DNA of 64,000 nucleotides from UBA9732 sp963621975 (GTDB lineage Bacteria > Spirochaetota > Spirochaetia > Sphaerochaetales > Sphaerochaetaceae). Under the pieces are notes generated by a model. The model was not told the origin of the DNA. It worked only from the letters and a program-made list of their open reading frames with translations, and did not search any database. Position numbers and translations under genes: made by a program. Where the stretch lies: assembly GCA_963621975.1 (NCBI GenBank), contig CAVFGI010000001.1, positions 124,001 to 188,000 of the forward strand, written 5' to 3'. Positions 1 to 8,440 of this stretch are shown piece by piece (within the stretch, counting starts at the first letter, position 1; each line of letters begins with the position of its first letter).

Positions 1-1
1 T

Positions 2-349
2 CTTATGAATTATAAGGCTTTGGAAGCTGCAAAAGTTCTTGAGCAGGAAGGAATTGAACTTGAGGTTATTGACCCAAGAACACTTGTTCCCTTTGATTAT
101 GAAACAGTTTTAAAGTCTCTTGAGAAAACTGGGCGTTTATTGATTGTTCATGAAGATAACTACAATTGTGGTTGGGGTGCTCAACTTGAAGCTTATATTG
201 CAGAAAATGCAATCTACTTGCTTGATGCTCCAATTTTTAGAGTTGCATCTTACGATTGTCCAATTCCGTTCTCTCCTGTTCTTGAAAGCTATGTGATTCC
301 TTCTAAGGAAAGAATTATTGAAGCAGCAAGAAAGCTTATGAAGGCATAA
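2..349 (+). CDS. 2-oxoacid dehydrogenase E1 component beta subunit, C-terminal part (partial)
   Basis: This is the C-terminal half of the beta subunit of a thiamine-dependent 2-oxoacid or acetoin dehydrogenase E1. The frame is open to the left edge, so the start lies outside the window. The visible part matches the transketolase C-terminal domain of the family: an EVIDPRTLVPFD stretch, then GRLLIVHED and a final DCPIPFSP segment. E1 decarboxylates the substrate and passes the acyl group to the lipoyl arm of E2. The stop codon is 2 nt before the E2 ATG, so the genes are co-translated. Substrate (pyruvate, acetoin or branched-chain) cannot be decided from this fragment; the downstream short-chain dehydrogenase makes acetoin plausible. 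Confidence 0.88.
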   Translation, partial: LMNYKALEAAKVLEQEGIELEVIDPRTLVPFDYETVLKSLEKTGRLLIVHEDNYNCGWGAQLEAYIAENAIYLLDAPIFRVASYDCPIPFSPVLESYVIPSKERIIEAARKLMKA

Positions 350-351
350 TT

Positions 352-1626
352 ATGATTAAACAAATTAAAATGCCCAGCGCGGGCCAAACAACAGATGAAG
401 CTCTTGTTTGTCAGTGGAATGTTAAAGTTGGTGATTCAGTTAAGAGGGGAGATATTCTTCTTGAAACTGAGACCGATAAAGCTACACTTCCAGTTGAAAG
501 CTTCAGTGATGGTATTGTCATAGACATTCTTCATGAAGAGGGTGAAACTGTTGACGCAGGTGATGTTCTTTGTGTTATTGGAGATGCTAAGGATTTGGAA
601 ACGTACAAAAGAGAAGGTTCTGAATCTGTTAAATCTGCTTTTGCAACAACTTCTGAAGTTTCAAAGCCTGTAGAGGTTGTAGAGATTGTAGAAGAAGTAG
701 AGGATGAGTATCAACCAATCATTAAGGGCTCAATTTATGCTAAAAGTTCAGCACCAGCAGTAAAACAATCTGCAAAACCACAAGGACAGCCAAATAATGA
801 TGTTAAGGCAATGCCAAATGCTAAACTTTTAGCAAAAGAGAAGGGTGTTGATATTAGATATGTTACTGCTTCAAATGGTTCTCTTGTAAAGAGATCTGAT
901 GTGCTTGCATATATTGATTCCTGTGATACTTGCGAAGAAGACTTTGATTCTTATGAAGTTCTTAAACTTAACAAAAAACGTAAGATTACTGGTCAAAGAA
1001 TGTTGCTGAGTGTTCAGACAATTCCTGCATTCCATCTTTCAGTTGTCGTTGATATGACAAATGCAATTGCACTCAAGGAAAGTCTTTTCAAACAGAAAGA
1101 TTTGAAGATTTCTTACAACGATATTATTTGTCTTGTTCTTGCAAAACTTAGTGAAGAATTTAATCTTCTTAAGGCTCGTTATGAAAATGATGAGATTAGG
1201 ATTTATAAACATCTTAATATTGGTATTGCAGTGGCACTTGAAGATGCTTTGGTTGTTCCTGTAACAAAGGGATGCGATGTCCTTTCTCTTTCAGAGATTG
1301 CTCAAAATAACAAGAAAGGTATCAAAAAGGCTAAAGAAGGTGCTCTTCTTCCTTCCGATATGGGGTGTGGAAGTCTCTCTCTTTCTAATTTGGGTATGTT
1401 TGATGTTTCATCATTCTCTGCAATTGTTAATCCTCCTGAGGGATGTATTTTTGCAATTTCAAGTATTGCAGTTAAACCTGTTTGGGATGGAAAAGCCTTT
1501 GTACCAAGATCAATGTGCAATATCAATGTTTCCTTTGATCACAGAATTTTTGATGGCGCATACAGTGCAAAGATGCTTGCTAAATTCAAAGCATACATGG
1601 AAAATCCGGCTCTTTTGCTTGTGTAA
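352..1626 (+). CDS. Dihydrolipoamide acyltransferase (E2) of 2-oxoacid/acetoin dehydrogenase complex
   Basis: E2 core of the complex, 424 residues. An N-terminal lipoyl domain (about 1-76) carries the lipoylation site in ETDKATLP, with Lys43 as the modified residue. A Ser/Ala/Pro/Gln-rich linker follows. The E3-binding peripheral domain is at about 153-190 (PNAKLLAKEKGVD). The catalytic domain is at about 205-424 and ends with the active-site motif DHRIFDGA, with His397 and Asp401 in the usual HxxxD arrangement. There is a single lipoyl domain, as in many bacterial E2s. The gene is sandwiched tightly between E1-beta and E3. Acyl specificity cannot be read from the sequence; acetoin or pyruvate dehydrogenase are the main options. 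Confidence 0.92.
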   Translation: MIKQIKMPSAGQTTDEALVCQWNVKVGDSVKRGDILLETETDKATLPVESFSDGIVIDILHEEGETVDAGDVLCVIGDAKDLETYKREGSESVKSAFATTSEVSKPVEVVEIVEEVEDEYQPIIKGSIYAKSSAPAVKQSAKPQGQPNNDVKAMPNAKLLAKEKGVDIRYVTASNGSLVKRSDVLAYIDSCDTCEEDFDSYEVLKLNKKRKITGQRMLLSVQTIPAFHLSVVVDMTNAIALKESLFKQKDLKISYNDIICLVLAKLSEEFNLLKARYENDEIRIYKHLNIGIAVALEDALVVPVTKGCDVLSLSEIAQNNKKGIKKAKEGALLPSDMGCGSLSLSNLGMFDVSSFSAIVNPPEGCIFAISSIAVKPVWDGKAFVPRSMCNINVSFDHRIFDGAYSAKMLAKFKAYMENPALLLV

Positions 1627-1642
1627 TTGATTGGAGATTGAT

Positions 1643-3013
1643 ATGAAAGAATTTGATTTGCTAGTAATTGGTGGAGGTCCGGGTGGATATAGTGCAGCAA
1701 TTACTGCAGCTAAGAAGGGCCTTAGCGTTGCTTTATTTGAGAAGGAGCACATTGGTGGAACCTGTCTAAATGTTGGATGTATTCCTACAAAATATTTGTT
1801 AGACAAAGCTTCTGCTATGGAAAAGGTTAGGGCTTTAACAGGTTCAGGAGTCTTTAAAGATGCTGGTCTGTTCAGTCTCAAGAAAATCCAACAAGGCAAA
1901 AATGAGACTGTCACAAAACTTGTTAACGGTGTTGGATATCTTCTTAAAGCAAATAAAGTTACAGTTGTTAATGGTGAAGCCGTTCTCAAGAAGGATAAGG
2001 TTGTAACTGTTAATAATGAGGATTTCAAAGGTAAAGCAGTAATTATTGCAACTGGTTCAAAACCTGCAATGCCTAAGATTTTTGGTATTGAACTTTGCCT
2101 AGACAGTACTGGTGTTTTGGCTCTTGAAAAGGTTCCACATAAGTTTGTTGTAATTGGTGGAGGAGTAGTTGGTCTTGAACTTGCAAGTGCTTTTGCTTCT
2201 TATGGAAGCGAAGTTACTATTGTTGAAATGCTTCCAGCTTTACTTGGAAACGAGCAGCCTGAAGCTGCAAGACTTCTTACTTCTTCATTGAAAAAGAGAG
2301 GTCTCTCTGTCAATGTTGGCGCTAAGGTCAAAGCAATTGTAAAGAAAGGCAAGAGTTTGGAAGTTCAGGTTGAAGATAAGGGTAAAGATATTGCTATTGA
2401 GGCAGATCAGGTTCTTGTTGCAGTTGGTAGAATTCCTTGCCTAGATGGTATTGATACTGCTGCATTAGGCCTTGAAATGGATGGTAGATTCATCAAAGTT
2501 GACTCCCACATGGAGACATCGGTTAAGGATGTTTACGCCATTGGAGATGTCCGTGGTGGTTTCCAGCTTGCTCACGCTGCTTATGCTGAGGCCGATACTG
2601 CTGTGGCAAATATTATTAAGCCAAACAGTGAGGAACTTGATGTTTCTGTTATGCCAAGATGTATCTATACAATGCCGTGTTTTGCTGCTGTTGGAATGAC
2701 AACTGAACAAGCAAAGAGTAAGGGTTTTGAAACAGTTGTTGGTTCCTTTAACTACGAAGGAAACGGTATGGCTCTTGCTGAGGGCGCTAAAGGTTCTGTT
2801 TTTGTTATTATGGACAAGAACAATAAGAAAACTTTGGGTGTTCAAATTGTAGGTGAGAATGCTTCTGAATTAATTTCAGCCGCTTCTTTTGCTGTTTCAC
2901 TGGGTACAACGCTAGAACAGTGGGAGCATACGATTGTGGCACATCCATCTCTTTCTGAAATGCTTAAAGAAGCTGCTCTTGATGCTTTTGGTTTGGCTGT
3001 ACATAAAAACTGA
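1643..3013 (+). CDS. lpdA: Dihydrolipoyl dehydrogenase (E3)
   Basis: Flavoprotein that reoxidises the E2 lipoyl arm with NAD+, 456 residues. The FAD-binding GGGPGGYSAA motif is at the N-terminus. The redox disulfide is in GGTCLNVGCIPTK, and a second nucleotide-binding GGGVVGLELA motif is mid-protein. The C-terminal dimerisation domain ends with the catalytic HPSLSEM (His-x4-Glu). I chose ATG 1643 rather than the in-frame TTG at 1631 because a GGAG ribosome-binding site lies about 6 nt before it. The gene follows E2 by 16 nt in the same operon. No deviations from the family were seen. Confidence 0.95.
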   Translation: MKEFDLLVIGGGPGGYSAAITAAKKGLSVALFEKEHIGGTCLNVGCIPTKYLLDKASAMEKVRALTGSGVFKDAGLFSLKKIQQGKNETVTKLVNGVGYLLKANKVTVVNGEAVLKKDKVVTVNNEDFKGKAVIIATGSKPAMPKIFGIELCLDSTGVLALEKVPHKFVVIGGGVVGLELASAFASYGSEVTIVEMLPALLGNEQPEAARLLTSSLKKRGLSVNVGAKVKAIVKKGKSLEVQVEDKGKDIAIEADQVLVAVGRIPCLDGIDTAALGLEMDGRFIKVDSHMETSVKDVYAIGDVRGGFQLAHAAYAEADTAVANIIKPNSEELDVSVMPRCIYTMPCFAAVGMTTEQAKSKGFETVVGSFNYEGNGMALAEGAKGSVFVIMDKNNKKTLGVQIVGENASELISAASFAVSLGTTLEQWEHTIVAHPSLSEMLKEAALDAFGLAVHKN

Positions 3014-3023
3014 GGAGGATAGA

Positions 3024-3779
3024 ATGAATTTACTTGAAGGAAAAGTTGCTGTTGTCACTGGCTCTGGTAGAGGTATTGGTGAAGCAATTGTTAGACGTCT
3101 TGCTGATTTTGGAGCAAGTGTCATCATTACTGATATTGATGAAAAACTTGCTAAGGGTGTTGCTGATGACTTGGTATCAAAGGGTTTTAAGGCATCCTAT
3201 TTAGTATTTGATGTTTCTGATTTCAGTCATCTAAAAGAAAAGGTTGCTGAGATTAGGAATATTTTCGGTCGTATTGATATTTGGGTTAACAATGCAGGTA
3301 TTACACAGGTTTCTCCTATAGATCAAATTACAGAGCAAATGTGGGATAGGGTTCAGAATATTGACCTTAAAGCTGTTTTCTTCTGTACACAGGCCGTTCT
3401 TGAGGTAATGAAAGAACAGAATTATGGAAGACTTGTTCATATTTCTTCAATGGCAGGAAGAAGAGGTGGAAGGTCATCTTCTCCTAGCTATAGCAGTGCA
3501 AAGGCAGCAGTTATGAATCTTTCAAAGTGTTTTGCCCTGTATGGTGGAAAATATAACATCACATCCAATACCGTTTGTCCTGGCCGTACAATCACTGAAA
3601 TGGCTCAGGGTCTTAGTTGGCTTCATGATCCTAACGATGCTCCTGAGAAAACAATTCCACTTGGAAGATTTGGAACACCTCAAGACATTGCTAATGCTGT
3701 TGTCTTCTATGCTAGTGACCTTGCAAGTTATGTTACAGGCGACACTATGGATGTCAACGGTGGACTTTACATGAATTGA
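3024..3779 (+). CDS. Short-chain dehydrogenase/reductase (SDR family)
   Basis: Classical NAD(P)-dependent SDR, 251 residues. It has the cofactor motif TGSGRGIG near the N-terminus, NNAG mid-protein, the catalytic Ser in HISSMAG and the catalytic YSSAK (YxxxK). The C-terminus ends YVTGDTMDVNGG as in FabG/diacetyl-reductase types. The Asp at the end of strand 2 (IITDID) favours NAD(H). ATG 3024 is preceded by GAGGAGG, and the longer frame upstream lies inside lpdA. The gene sits 10 nt after E3 and closes the operon. With a 2-oxoacid complex this could be an acetoin/diacetyl reductase or butanediol dehydrogenase, but the substrate is an inference from context only. Confidence 0.85.
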   Translation: MNLLEGKVAVVTGSGRGIGEAIVRRLADFGASVIITDIDEKLAKGVADDLVSKGFKASYLVFDVSDFSHLKEKVAEIRNIFGRIDIWVNNAGITQVSPIDQITEQMWDRVQNIDLKAVFFCTQAVLEVMKEQNYGRLVHISSMAGRRGGRSSSPSYSSAKAAVMNLSKCFALYGGKYNITSNTVCPGRTITEMAQGLSWLHDPNDAPEKTIPLGRFGTPQDIANAVVFYASDLASYVTGDTMDVNGGLYMN

Positions 3780-3785
3780 TTTTTT

Positions 3786-3813
3786 GAGGTTTTTGCATGG
3801 CAGAAACCTCTTT
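3786..3813 (+). repeat. Hairpin repeat, copy 1 (GAGGTTTTTGC stem)
   Basis: An 11-bp stem, GAGGTTTTTGC (3786-3796) and GCAGAAACCTC (3800-3810), with a 3-nt loop and one G-U pair, followed by a short T run. It lies just after the dehydrogenase operon and before the importer genes. It may act as a weak terminator. The same 5' arm recurs at 7072-7082, on the other side of the three transporter genes. Confidence 0.7.
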
Positions 3814-3849
3814 AGTTACTTTCCATACAAAACAAAAGGAGGAAATCTA

Positions 3850-4737
3850 GTGCAGGTTAATCAGTCACTTGTACAAAAAAAGAAAAGGCAAACGTTTTTA
3901 CCTTACTTTTTTATTGCCCCCGCTCTAATTCTGTTTGGTCTCTTTACAATATATCCGTTTATTAAAACAATTGTTTTATCTTTCACTCTGACGGATAAAT
4001 ATGGAAACCCTCAAAAATTTGTAGGCCTAAAGATGTGGAAAAGGGTACTTTCAAGTAACGAATTTTGGAAGGTTATGGTCGTTACACTGAAGGTTGCTGT
4101 AATTAATCTTTTGGGAACATTCTTTATTGCACTCTTTTTTGCTTTACTTTCAACGGAGCAAGTTAGAGGAGGCAAAATTTATCAGACAATGTATGCCCTT
4201 CCTATGGCAATAGCTTCAGCTCCTGCAGCCGCAATATTTGTCTTTGTATTTAGACAGAAAAATGGTCTGCTCAACAGTATTCTAGGAACTCAAATAGCAT
4301 GGCAACACACATATCCTGCTGCTTTGTTTGTAGTTTGTTTTGTAACTATTTGGATGCATGTTGGCTCAAGTTTTATTTTCTTACTTGTTGGTTTTAGAAA
4401 CGTTCCTGAAGAGCTTATAGAAAGTTCTGTTCTTGACGGAACAAACAAGTTCCAAAGAATTATTCACATTTTTATTCCAATGGCTTCACCTCAAATTTTC
4501 TTTGTCTTGTTCTTGAACGTTAATAGTGCATTCAAGAGCTTTGCACAGATTCGTTTGCTTACAAGTGGCGGACCTGTTAACTCAACAAAGACAATTGTCT
4601 ATTACATTTGGGAAAATGCCTTAATCAATGGAAGATTTGAAACAGCTTGTATTCAGGCAATTTTCCTCTTCTTGCTGATTTTCTGTGTCACAAGAATTCA
4701 GTTCATTCTTGAAAAGAGAATAGTTCATTATCAGTAG
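3850..4737 (+). CDS. ABC importer permease, UgpA/MalF type
   Basis: Inner-membrane permease of a carbohydrate/phosphoester-type (CUT1) ABC importer, 295 residues with about six transmembrane segments. The first is in LPYFFIAPALILFGLFTIYP. The cytoplasmic ATPase-docking EAA loop is seen as EELIESSVLDGTNKFQRIIHIFIP. I chose GTG 3850 because AAAGGAGGAAAT precedes it. The longer in-frame start at TTG 3784 would run through the hairpin at 3786-3810. The next genes encode a second permease and a binding protein. No ATPase is encoded in this operon, so a shared ATPase from elsewhere must power it (inference). Confidence 0.88.
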   Translation: MQVNQSLVQKKKRQTFLPYFFIAPALILFGLFTIYPFIKTIVLSFTLTDKYGNPQKFVGLKMWKRVLSSNEFWKVMVVTLKVAVINLLGTFFIALFFALLSTEQVRGGKIYQTMYALPMAIASAPAAAIFVFVFRQKNGLLNSILGTQIAWQHTYPAALFVVCFVTIWMHVGSSFIFLLVGFRNVPEELIESSVLDGTNKFQRIIHIFIPMASPQIFFVLFLNVNSAFKSFAQIRLLTSGGPVNSTKTIVYYIWENALINGRFETACIQAIFLFLLIFCVTRIQFILEKRIVHYQ

Positions 4738-4748
4738 GAGGGAATGTT

Positions 4749-5609
4749 GTGACTAATTCAGCTAGTAAACCTTTATTGAGTCCTAAGACCATTAGAAGGA
4801 CAAAAAGCGTCCTTTCTTATGTTATTAAACTTTTGCTTGGTATCATATTTATTTCTCCCCTGATTATTGGATTGTTATTTTCAATTCATACAGAGAAAGA
4901 ACTTAGCCAAATCCCGTTGTATTTGTTCCCAAAGGTTCCAACTTTAGAAAACTACGCAAAAGTTTTCACAGATGTCCCTATTTTTAGATATTTGTGGAAC
5001 TCTCTTGTAACTTGTGTTGTAGCTATTGGATGTCAGGTTCTTTTTGGGAGTCTTGCAGCATATGGCTTTGTTTTCTTTAATTTTAAAGGAAAGAAGTTCT
5101 TATGGGCTTTAATTCTTGCAACTATGATGATTCCAGGCGAAGTTGTTGTTATCACAAACTACGTTACCGTTCAACAACTTAAATTGGTAAACACTTATGC
5201 TGGCTTGTTTATAACTAGTCTAATTTCCGGAACTAGTATTTTTATGATGCGCCAGTATTATATGCAACTTCCTAAAGATTTCAGAGAGGCTGCAATTTTG
5301 GATGGTTGTGGAGAACTTCAGTTTATGATGAAGATTTGCGTTCCACTTTCAGTTCCAACAATTGCTGCCTTGGCAATTTATCAGTTCATTCATATTTATA
5401 ATGCTTACTTCTGGCCGTTGTTGGTCACAAATAAGGATGTATGGAGAACTGTTCAAGTTGGTATTTCTTACCTTGTCACTGGTGACGTTGAAGAATATGG
5501 AAAAGTCATTGCAGCCGCAATGGTTGCTATGTTTCCATCTGTTGTGGCATATATCTTTGGCCAGGACTATATCATTAAAGGTATGGTTTCCGGTGGTGTC
5601 AAAGGTTGA
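4749..5609 (+). CDS. ABC importer permease, UgpE/MalG type
   Basis: Second permease of the same importer, 286 residues with about six membrane spans. It ends with the family-typical QDYIIKGMVSGGVKG, as in MalG/UgpE proteins. The EAA loop is REAAILDGCGELQFMMKICVPLS. It uses a GTG start at 4749 with AGGAGGGA upstream. It follows the first permease by 11 nt and precedes the binding protein. The pair resembles UgpA/UgpE (glycerol-3-phosphate) in gene order and in its phosphodiesterase neighbours, but sugar importers of the same superfamily cannot be excluded from sequence alone. Confidence 0.88.
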   Translation: MTNSASKPLLSPKTIRRTKSVLSYVIKLLLGIIFISPLIIGLLFSIHTEKELSQIPLYLFPKVPTLENYAKVFTDVPIFRYLWNSLVTCVVAIGCQVLFGSLAAYGFVFFNFKGKKFLWALILATMMIPGEVVVITNYVTVQQLKLVNTYAGLFITSLISGTSIFMMRQYYMQLPKDFREAAILDGCGELQFMMKICVPLSVPTIAALAIYQFIHIYNAYFWPLLVTNKDVWRTVQVGISYLVTGDVEEYGKVIAAAMVAMFPSVVAYIFGQDYIIKGMVSGGVKG

Positions 5610-5621
5610 TTTTGTGAATGT

Positions 5622-5644
5622 TTTGGGGATAGGAGACCCCCAAA
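5622..5644 (+). other. Intercistronic hairpin before the binding-protein gene
   Basis: TTTGGGG (5622-5628) pairs with CCCCAAA (5638-5644) around a 9-nt loop, between permease and binding-protein genes. No T run follows directly. It may set differential mRNA stability, as is common next to periplasmic binding-protein cistrons. Confidence 0.5.
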
Positions 5645-5673
5645 TCTAAAAAAAATAAAAGGAGAAAACGAAA

Positions 5674-7050
5674 ATGAAAAGAGTAACAACCGTACTGCTT
5701 ATTCTCGCACTCGTACTTGGAACCTTGTTCGCAACTGGTACATCTGAAGCACAGACTACTGTGGAAGAGCAAAAGCCAGAAGGAACTGTTGAAGTTGTTT
5801 GGTGGACCAACTTAGGAAAGGCTAACGTTTCTTATTTGCAAACCATAATTGATGCTTTTAATGAAAGTCAGTCAGACTATCATGTTACTATTGAGTATCA
5901 GGGTGGAAACAATGAATTGATTGCAAAGATGCAGTCCACAAATAAGGAAGGACTTCCTGCTATGTTCCACGGCTCAATTGAGAATATCGGAATGTACATG
6001 ACTGCAGACTATTGCAAGCCATTGCAGTATTTTCTTGACCAAGATGAAGAAGGCTGGCCAGAATTAGAGAATACCTATGCTTCCGTCTATAACGCTTCTT
6101 GTGATGGTGAAGGTAACTTGATTGGATATCCTACAGGCTATAGCTATCCAACAATTTACTATAATAAGGACATGTTTGAGGCTGCTGGAATAGATCCTGC
6201 TTCTCTTGCATCTCTTCCAGGTGTGCTTGCTGCATGTAGAACACTCGTTAATGGTGGTTATTGTAAGTATGGTATTGGTTTCCACAATTCGGCTGGATAC
6301 TATCTTAGTGCTTCAATTGCACGTGAAGGTGTTATTGCATTTGACAATAGAGACGGTCTTGATGGTGAGATTACAAAGTGCTTGTATCAGGACGGCGGTG
6401 AAGCTCAAGCGGCTATCACAAACTACTTGATGTTCTACAAAGATATCTATGCAGAAAATCTTGCTGTTCCATTTGGTGCAAACTACAGCTCAGAAATCAT
6501 TCCTTTGATTGCTTCAAATGACTGTGCAATGCTTTTTGGTGTTATTTCTATGACAACAAAACTTTTGACTGCTGTTGATGGTAAGTTTGAAGTTGGTATT
6601 GTCCCATGTCCTTCTGTAACAGAGAATGGAAAGCGTGAAGGTGAGCCATCTGGTGGTACATGGGTATTTGTATGCGATAACGGAAACAAGTGGCAGATGC
6701 AGGGTGCTTATGAGTTTATTAAGTTTGCCTCAAAGGGTGAATGGGCAGGTTACTTTGCTTCAATGACAGGATATCTTGCTCCAAGCTCAGATGCATACAA
6801 CAGTGAAGTCTACCAGAACTATCTTACAAACATTTTCCCTGGTGTCATGACAGCTTACGAAAGTCTTGACGCATGTAAGGGTCAGGCTCTAATGCCTCTT
6901 TCTAGTGTTTCTTCTTCAATTAAGGATGCTGGAAAGGTTGCTGTTGAGACTGTTTGTAATAACCCAACGGAAGAAACTGTTTATGCAGCTGTTAAGACAG
7001 CTTATGAGCAGATGCAAGATGCCATTGATCTTGCAAACATGAATATCTAA
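5674..7050 (+). CDS. Extracellular solute-binding protein, UgpB-like
   Basis: Periplasmic binding protein of the importer, 458 residues. The N-terminal signal peptide (KRVTTVLLILALVLGTLFA, then TGTSEA) has no lipobox Cys, so the protein is probably soluble in the periplasm. VEVVWWTNLGK opens the mature fold. A GYPTGYSYPTIYYNKDMFEAAGIDP segment and a later EPSGGTWVFV resemble the ligand-contacting parts of UgpB-type glycerol-3-phosphate binders. A strong AAAGGAG site lies upstream of ATG 5674. The downstream cytosolic phosphodiesterases suggest that the ligand is a phosphodiester or glycerophosphate. Ligand assignment is inference; maltose/oligosaccharide binders share the fold. Confidence 0.85.
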   Translation: MKRVTTVLLILALVLGTLFATGTSEAQTTVEEQKPEGTVEVVWWTNLGKANVSYLQTIIDAFNESQSDYHVTIEYQGGNNELIAKMQSTNKEGLPAMFHGSIENIGMYMTADYCKPLQYFLDQDEEGWPELENTYASVYNASCDGEGNLIGYPTGYSYPTIYYNKDMFEAAGIDPASLASLPGVLAACRTLVNGGYCKYGIGFHNSAGYYLSASIAREGVIAFDNRDGLDGEITKCLYQDGGEAQAAITNYLMFYKDIYAENLAVPFGANYSSEIIPLIASNDCAMLFGVISMTTKLLTAVDGKFEVGIVPCPSVTENGKREGEPSGGTWVFVCDNGNKWQMQGAYEFIKFASKGEWAGYFASMTGYLAPSSDAYNSEVYQNYLTNIFPGVMTAYESLDACKGQALMPLSSVSSSIKDAGKVAVETVCNNPTEETVYAAVKTAYEQMQDAIDLANMNI

Positions 7051-7070
7051 AAGTTATTAATATCGTATTA

Positions 7071-7100
7071 GGAGGTTTTTGCAAAACTGCAAAAACCTCC
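7071..7100 (+). repeat. Hairpin repeat, copy 2 (GAGGTTTTTGC stem)
   Basis: A perfect 12-bp stem, GGAGGTTTTTGC (7071-7082) and GCAAAAACCTCC (7089-7100), with loop AAAACT. It lies between the binding-protein gene and the phosphodiesterase gene. No terminal T run follows, so it is more likely an mRNA-protecting or translation-tuning structure than a terminator. The arm GAGGTTTTTGC is identical to the hairpin at 3786-3796. Confidence 0.75.
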
Positions 7101-7113
7101 AAATGAGAGTTTT

Positions 7114-8433
7114 ATGAAAAAAAGATTACTTGTTTTTTCAGTTGATGCTATGGTTAGAGAAGATGTAGATCAACTGCTTAAAAAGCCTAATTTTGGTTCC
7201 GTAATGAAAGATAGTTCACAAGTAACTCACGTTAGAACCATATATCCATCTATTACTTATCCAGCTCATACAAGTATTGTAACTGGCTGTTATCCCAATA
7301 AACATGGGATTGTAAGTAATTTCTTGTTTTCTACAACAGACAAAGAACAAAACTGGATATGGTCACATTCTAACGTAAAGGTGAAAGATATTTTTGATTA
7401 TGCCAAGGATGCAGGATACACAACAGGTTGTGTTGGCTGGCCAGTAACAGGTTCGCACAAGAGTATTGATTATCTTGTAAATGAGTGTTGGATGCCACTA
7501 GAAGGTGACACACTTGAGTCTTGCTTTAGAAGAGAAGGTTCTTCTGAAGAAATGATTGAAATTGTCAAGGCTAATGCTCATTTACTTCCTCCAACTTTCT
7601 ACGATGGCGGAAGAGCAAACTTTATGGTTCAACCATACATTGATAACTTCCTTATTGGATGTGCTTGTGACACAATTAAGAAGTTTAAACCAGAAGTTAT
7701 GTTTGTTCATGATGGAATCATGGATGCAACAAGACATAAATATGGTGTATTTAATGAAGAAGTTGATTCTGCATTGGATTTTGTTGACAAACAATTTGGC
7801 CTTTTGATTGATGCTCTCAAGGAATCTGGTGTATTCGAACAAACGAATATTGCAGTTGTTAGTGACCACGGGCAAATTGAAACAAAGCGAATAATTAAAC
7901 CTAATGTTTATTTGCGTGATCATGGTTTTATTCAGGCCGATTCTGATGGAAATGTTATTGATTGGAAGGCTTTCTGCCTATCTGATGCAATGAGTGATCT
8001 TGTTTATCTTAAGGATCCTAATGACAAGGAAACTTATGATGCTGTTTATAAACTTTTGTCAAATATGGCAGAAGAGGGTATATATGGATTTACTGAAGTT
8101 GTAACCGCAGAAGAGATTGACAAGAGAGAACATTTGAATGGCGATTTCTCATTTGTTCTTGAATGTGATGGCTATACTTCATTCAGCGATTCTGTAGTTA
8201 GACCTGTTCTTAAACCTTACAACTACAAGGATTATCGTTTCTCAAGAGCAACACATGGATATAATCCAGATCTTGGACCTCAGCCTATAATGAATGTTGT
8301 TGGCCCAGATTTTATGAAAAATGTTATTGTAGAACGTAGACCTATTGTTGATGAGGCTCCAACCCTCGCAAAAGTACTTGGTTTTGAGATGCCAAGTGCA
8401 AATGGTAAGCCTATTGAAGAATTTTTAAAATAA
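7114..8433 (+). CDS. Nucleotide pyrophosphatase/phosphodiesterase-type hydrolase (alkaline phosphatase superfamily)
   Basis: A 439-residue metal-dependent phosphodiesterase. Metal ligands and the nucleophile are in family positions: Asp11 in FSVDAM, and the catalytic Thr48 in SITYPAHTSIVTGCYP. Asp and His lie in HDGIMDATRHKYG, DH in VVSDHGQ, and a C-terminal His in THGYNPDLGP. There is no signal peptide, so it should act in the cytosol, on a substrate brought in by the importer just upstream. It starts at ATG 7114, 14 nt after the hairpin. It is probably a phosphodiesterase for nucleotide- or glycerol-linked esters; the exact substrate is unknown. A second superfamily member lies at 58039-59139. 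Confidence 0.85.
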   Translation: MKKRLLVFSVDAMVREDVDQLLKKPNFGSVMKDSSQVTHVRTIYPSITYPAHTSIVTGCYPNKHGIVSNFLFSTTDKEQNWIWSHSNVKVKDIFDYAKDAGYTTGCVGWPVTGSHKSIDYLVNECWMPLEGDTLESCFRREGSSEEMIEIVKANAHLLPPTFYDGGRANFMVQPYIDNFLIGCACDTIKKFKPEVMFVHDGIMDATRHKYGVFNEEVDSALDFVDKQFGLLIDALKESGVFEQTNIAVVSDHGQIETKRIIKPNVYLRDHGFIQADSDGNVIDWKAFCLSDAMSDLVYLKDPNDKETYDAVYKLLSNMAEEGIYGFTEVVTAEEIDKREHLNGDFSFVLECDGYTSFSDSVVRPVLKPYNYKDYRFSRATHGYNPDLGPQPIMNVVGPDFMKNVIVERRPIVDEAPTLAKVLGFEMPSANGKPIEEFLK

Positions 8434-8440
8434 TCGCTTT

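Noticed and set aside
3784..3849. Longer start (TTG 3784) for the first importer permease
   Set aside because: It would translate through the hairpin and lacks a ribosome-binding site; GTG 3850 has AAAGGAGG.
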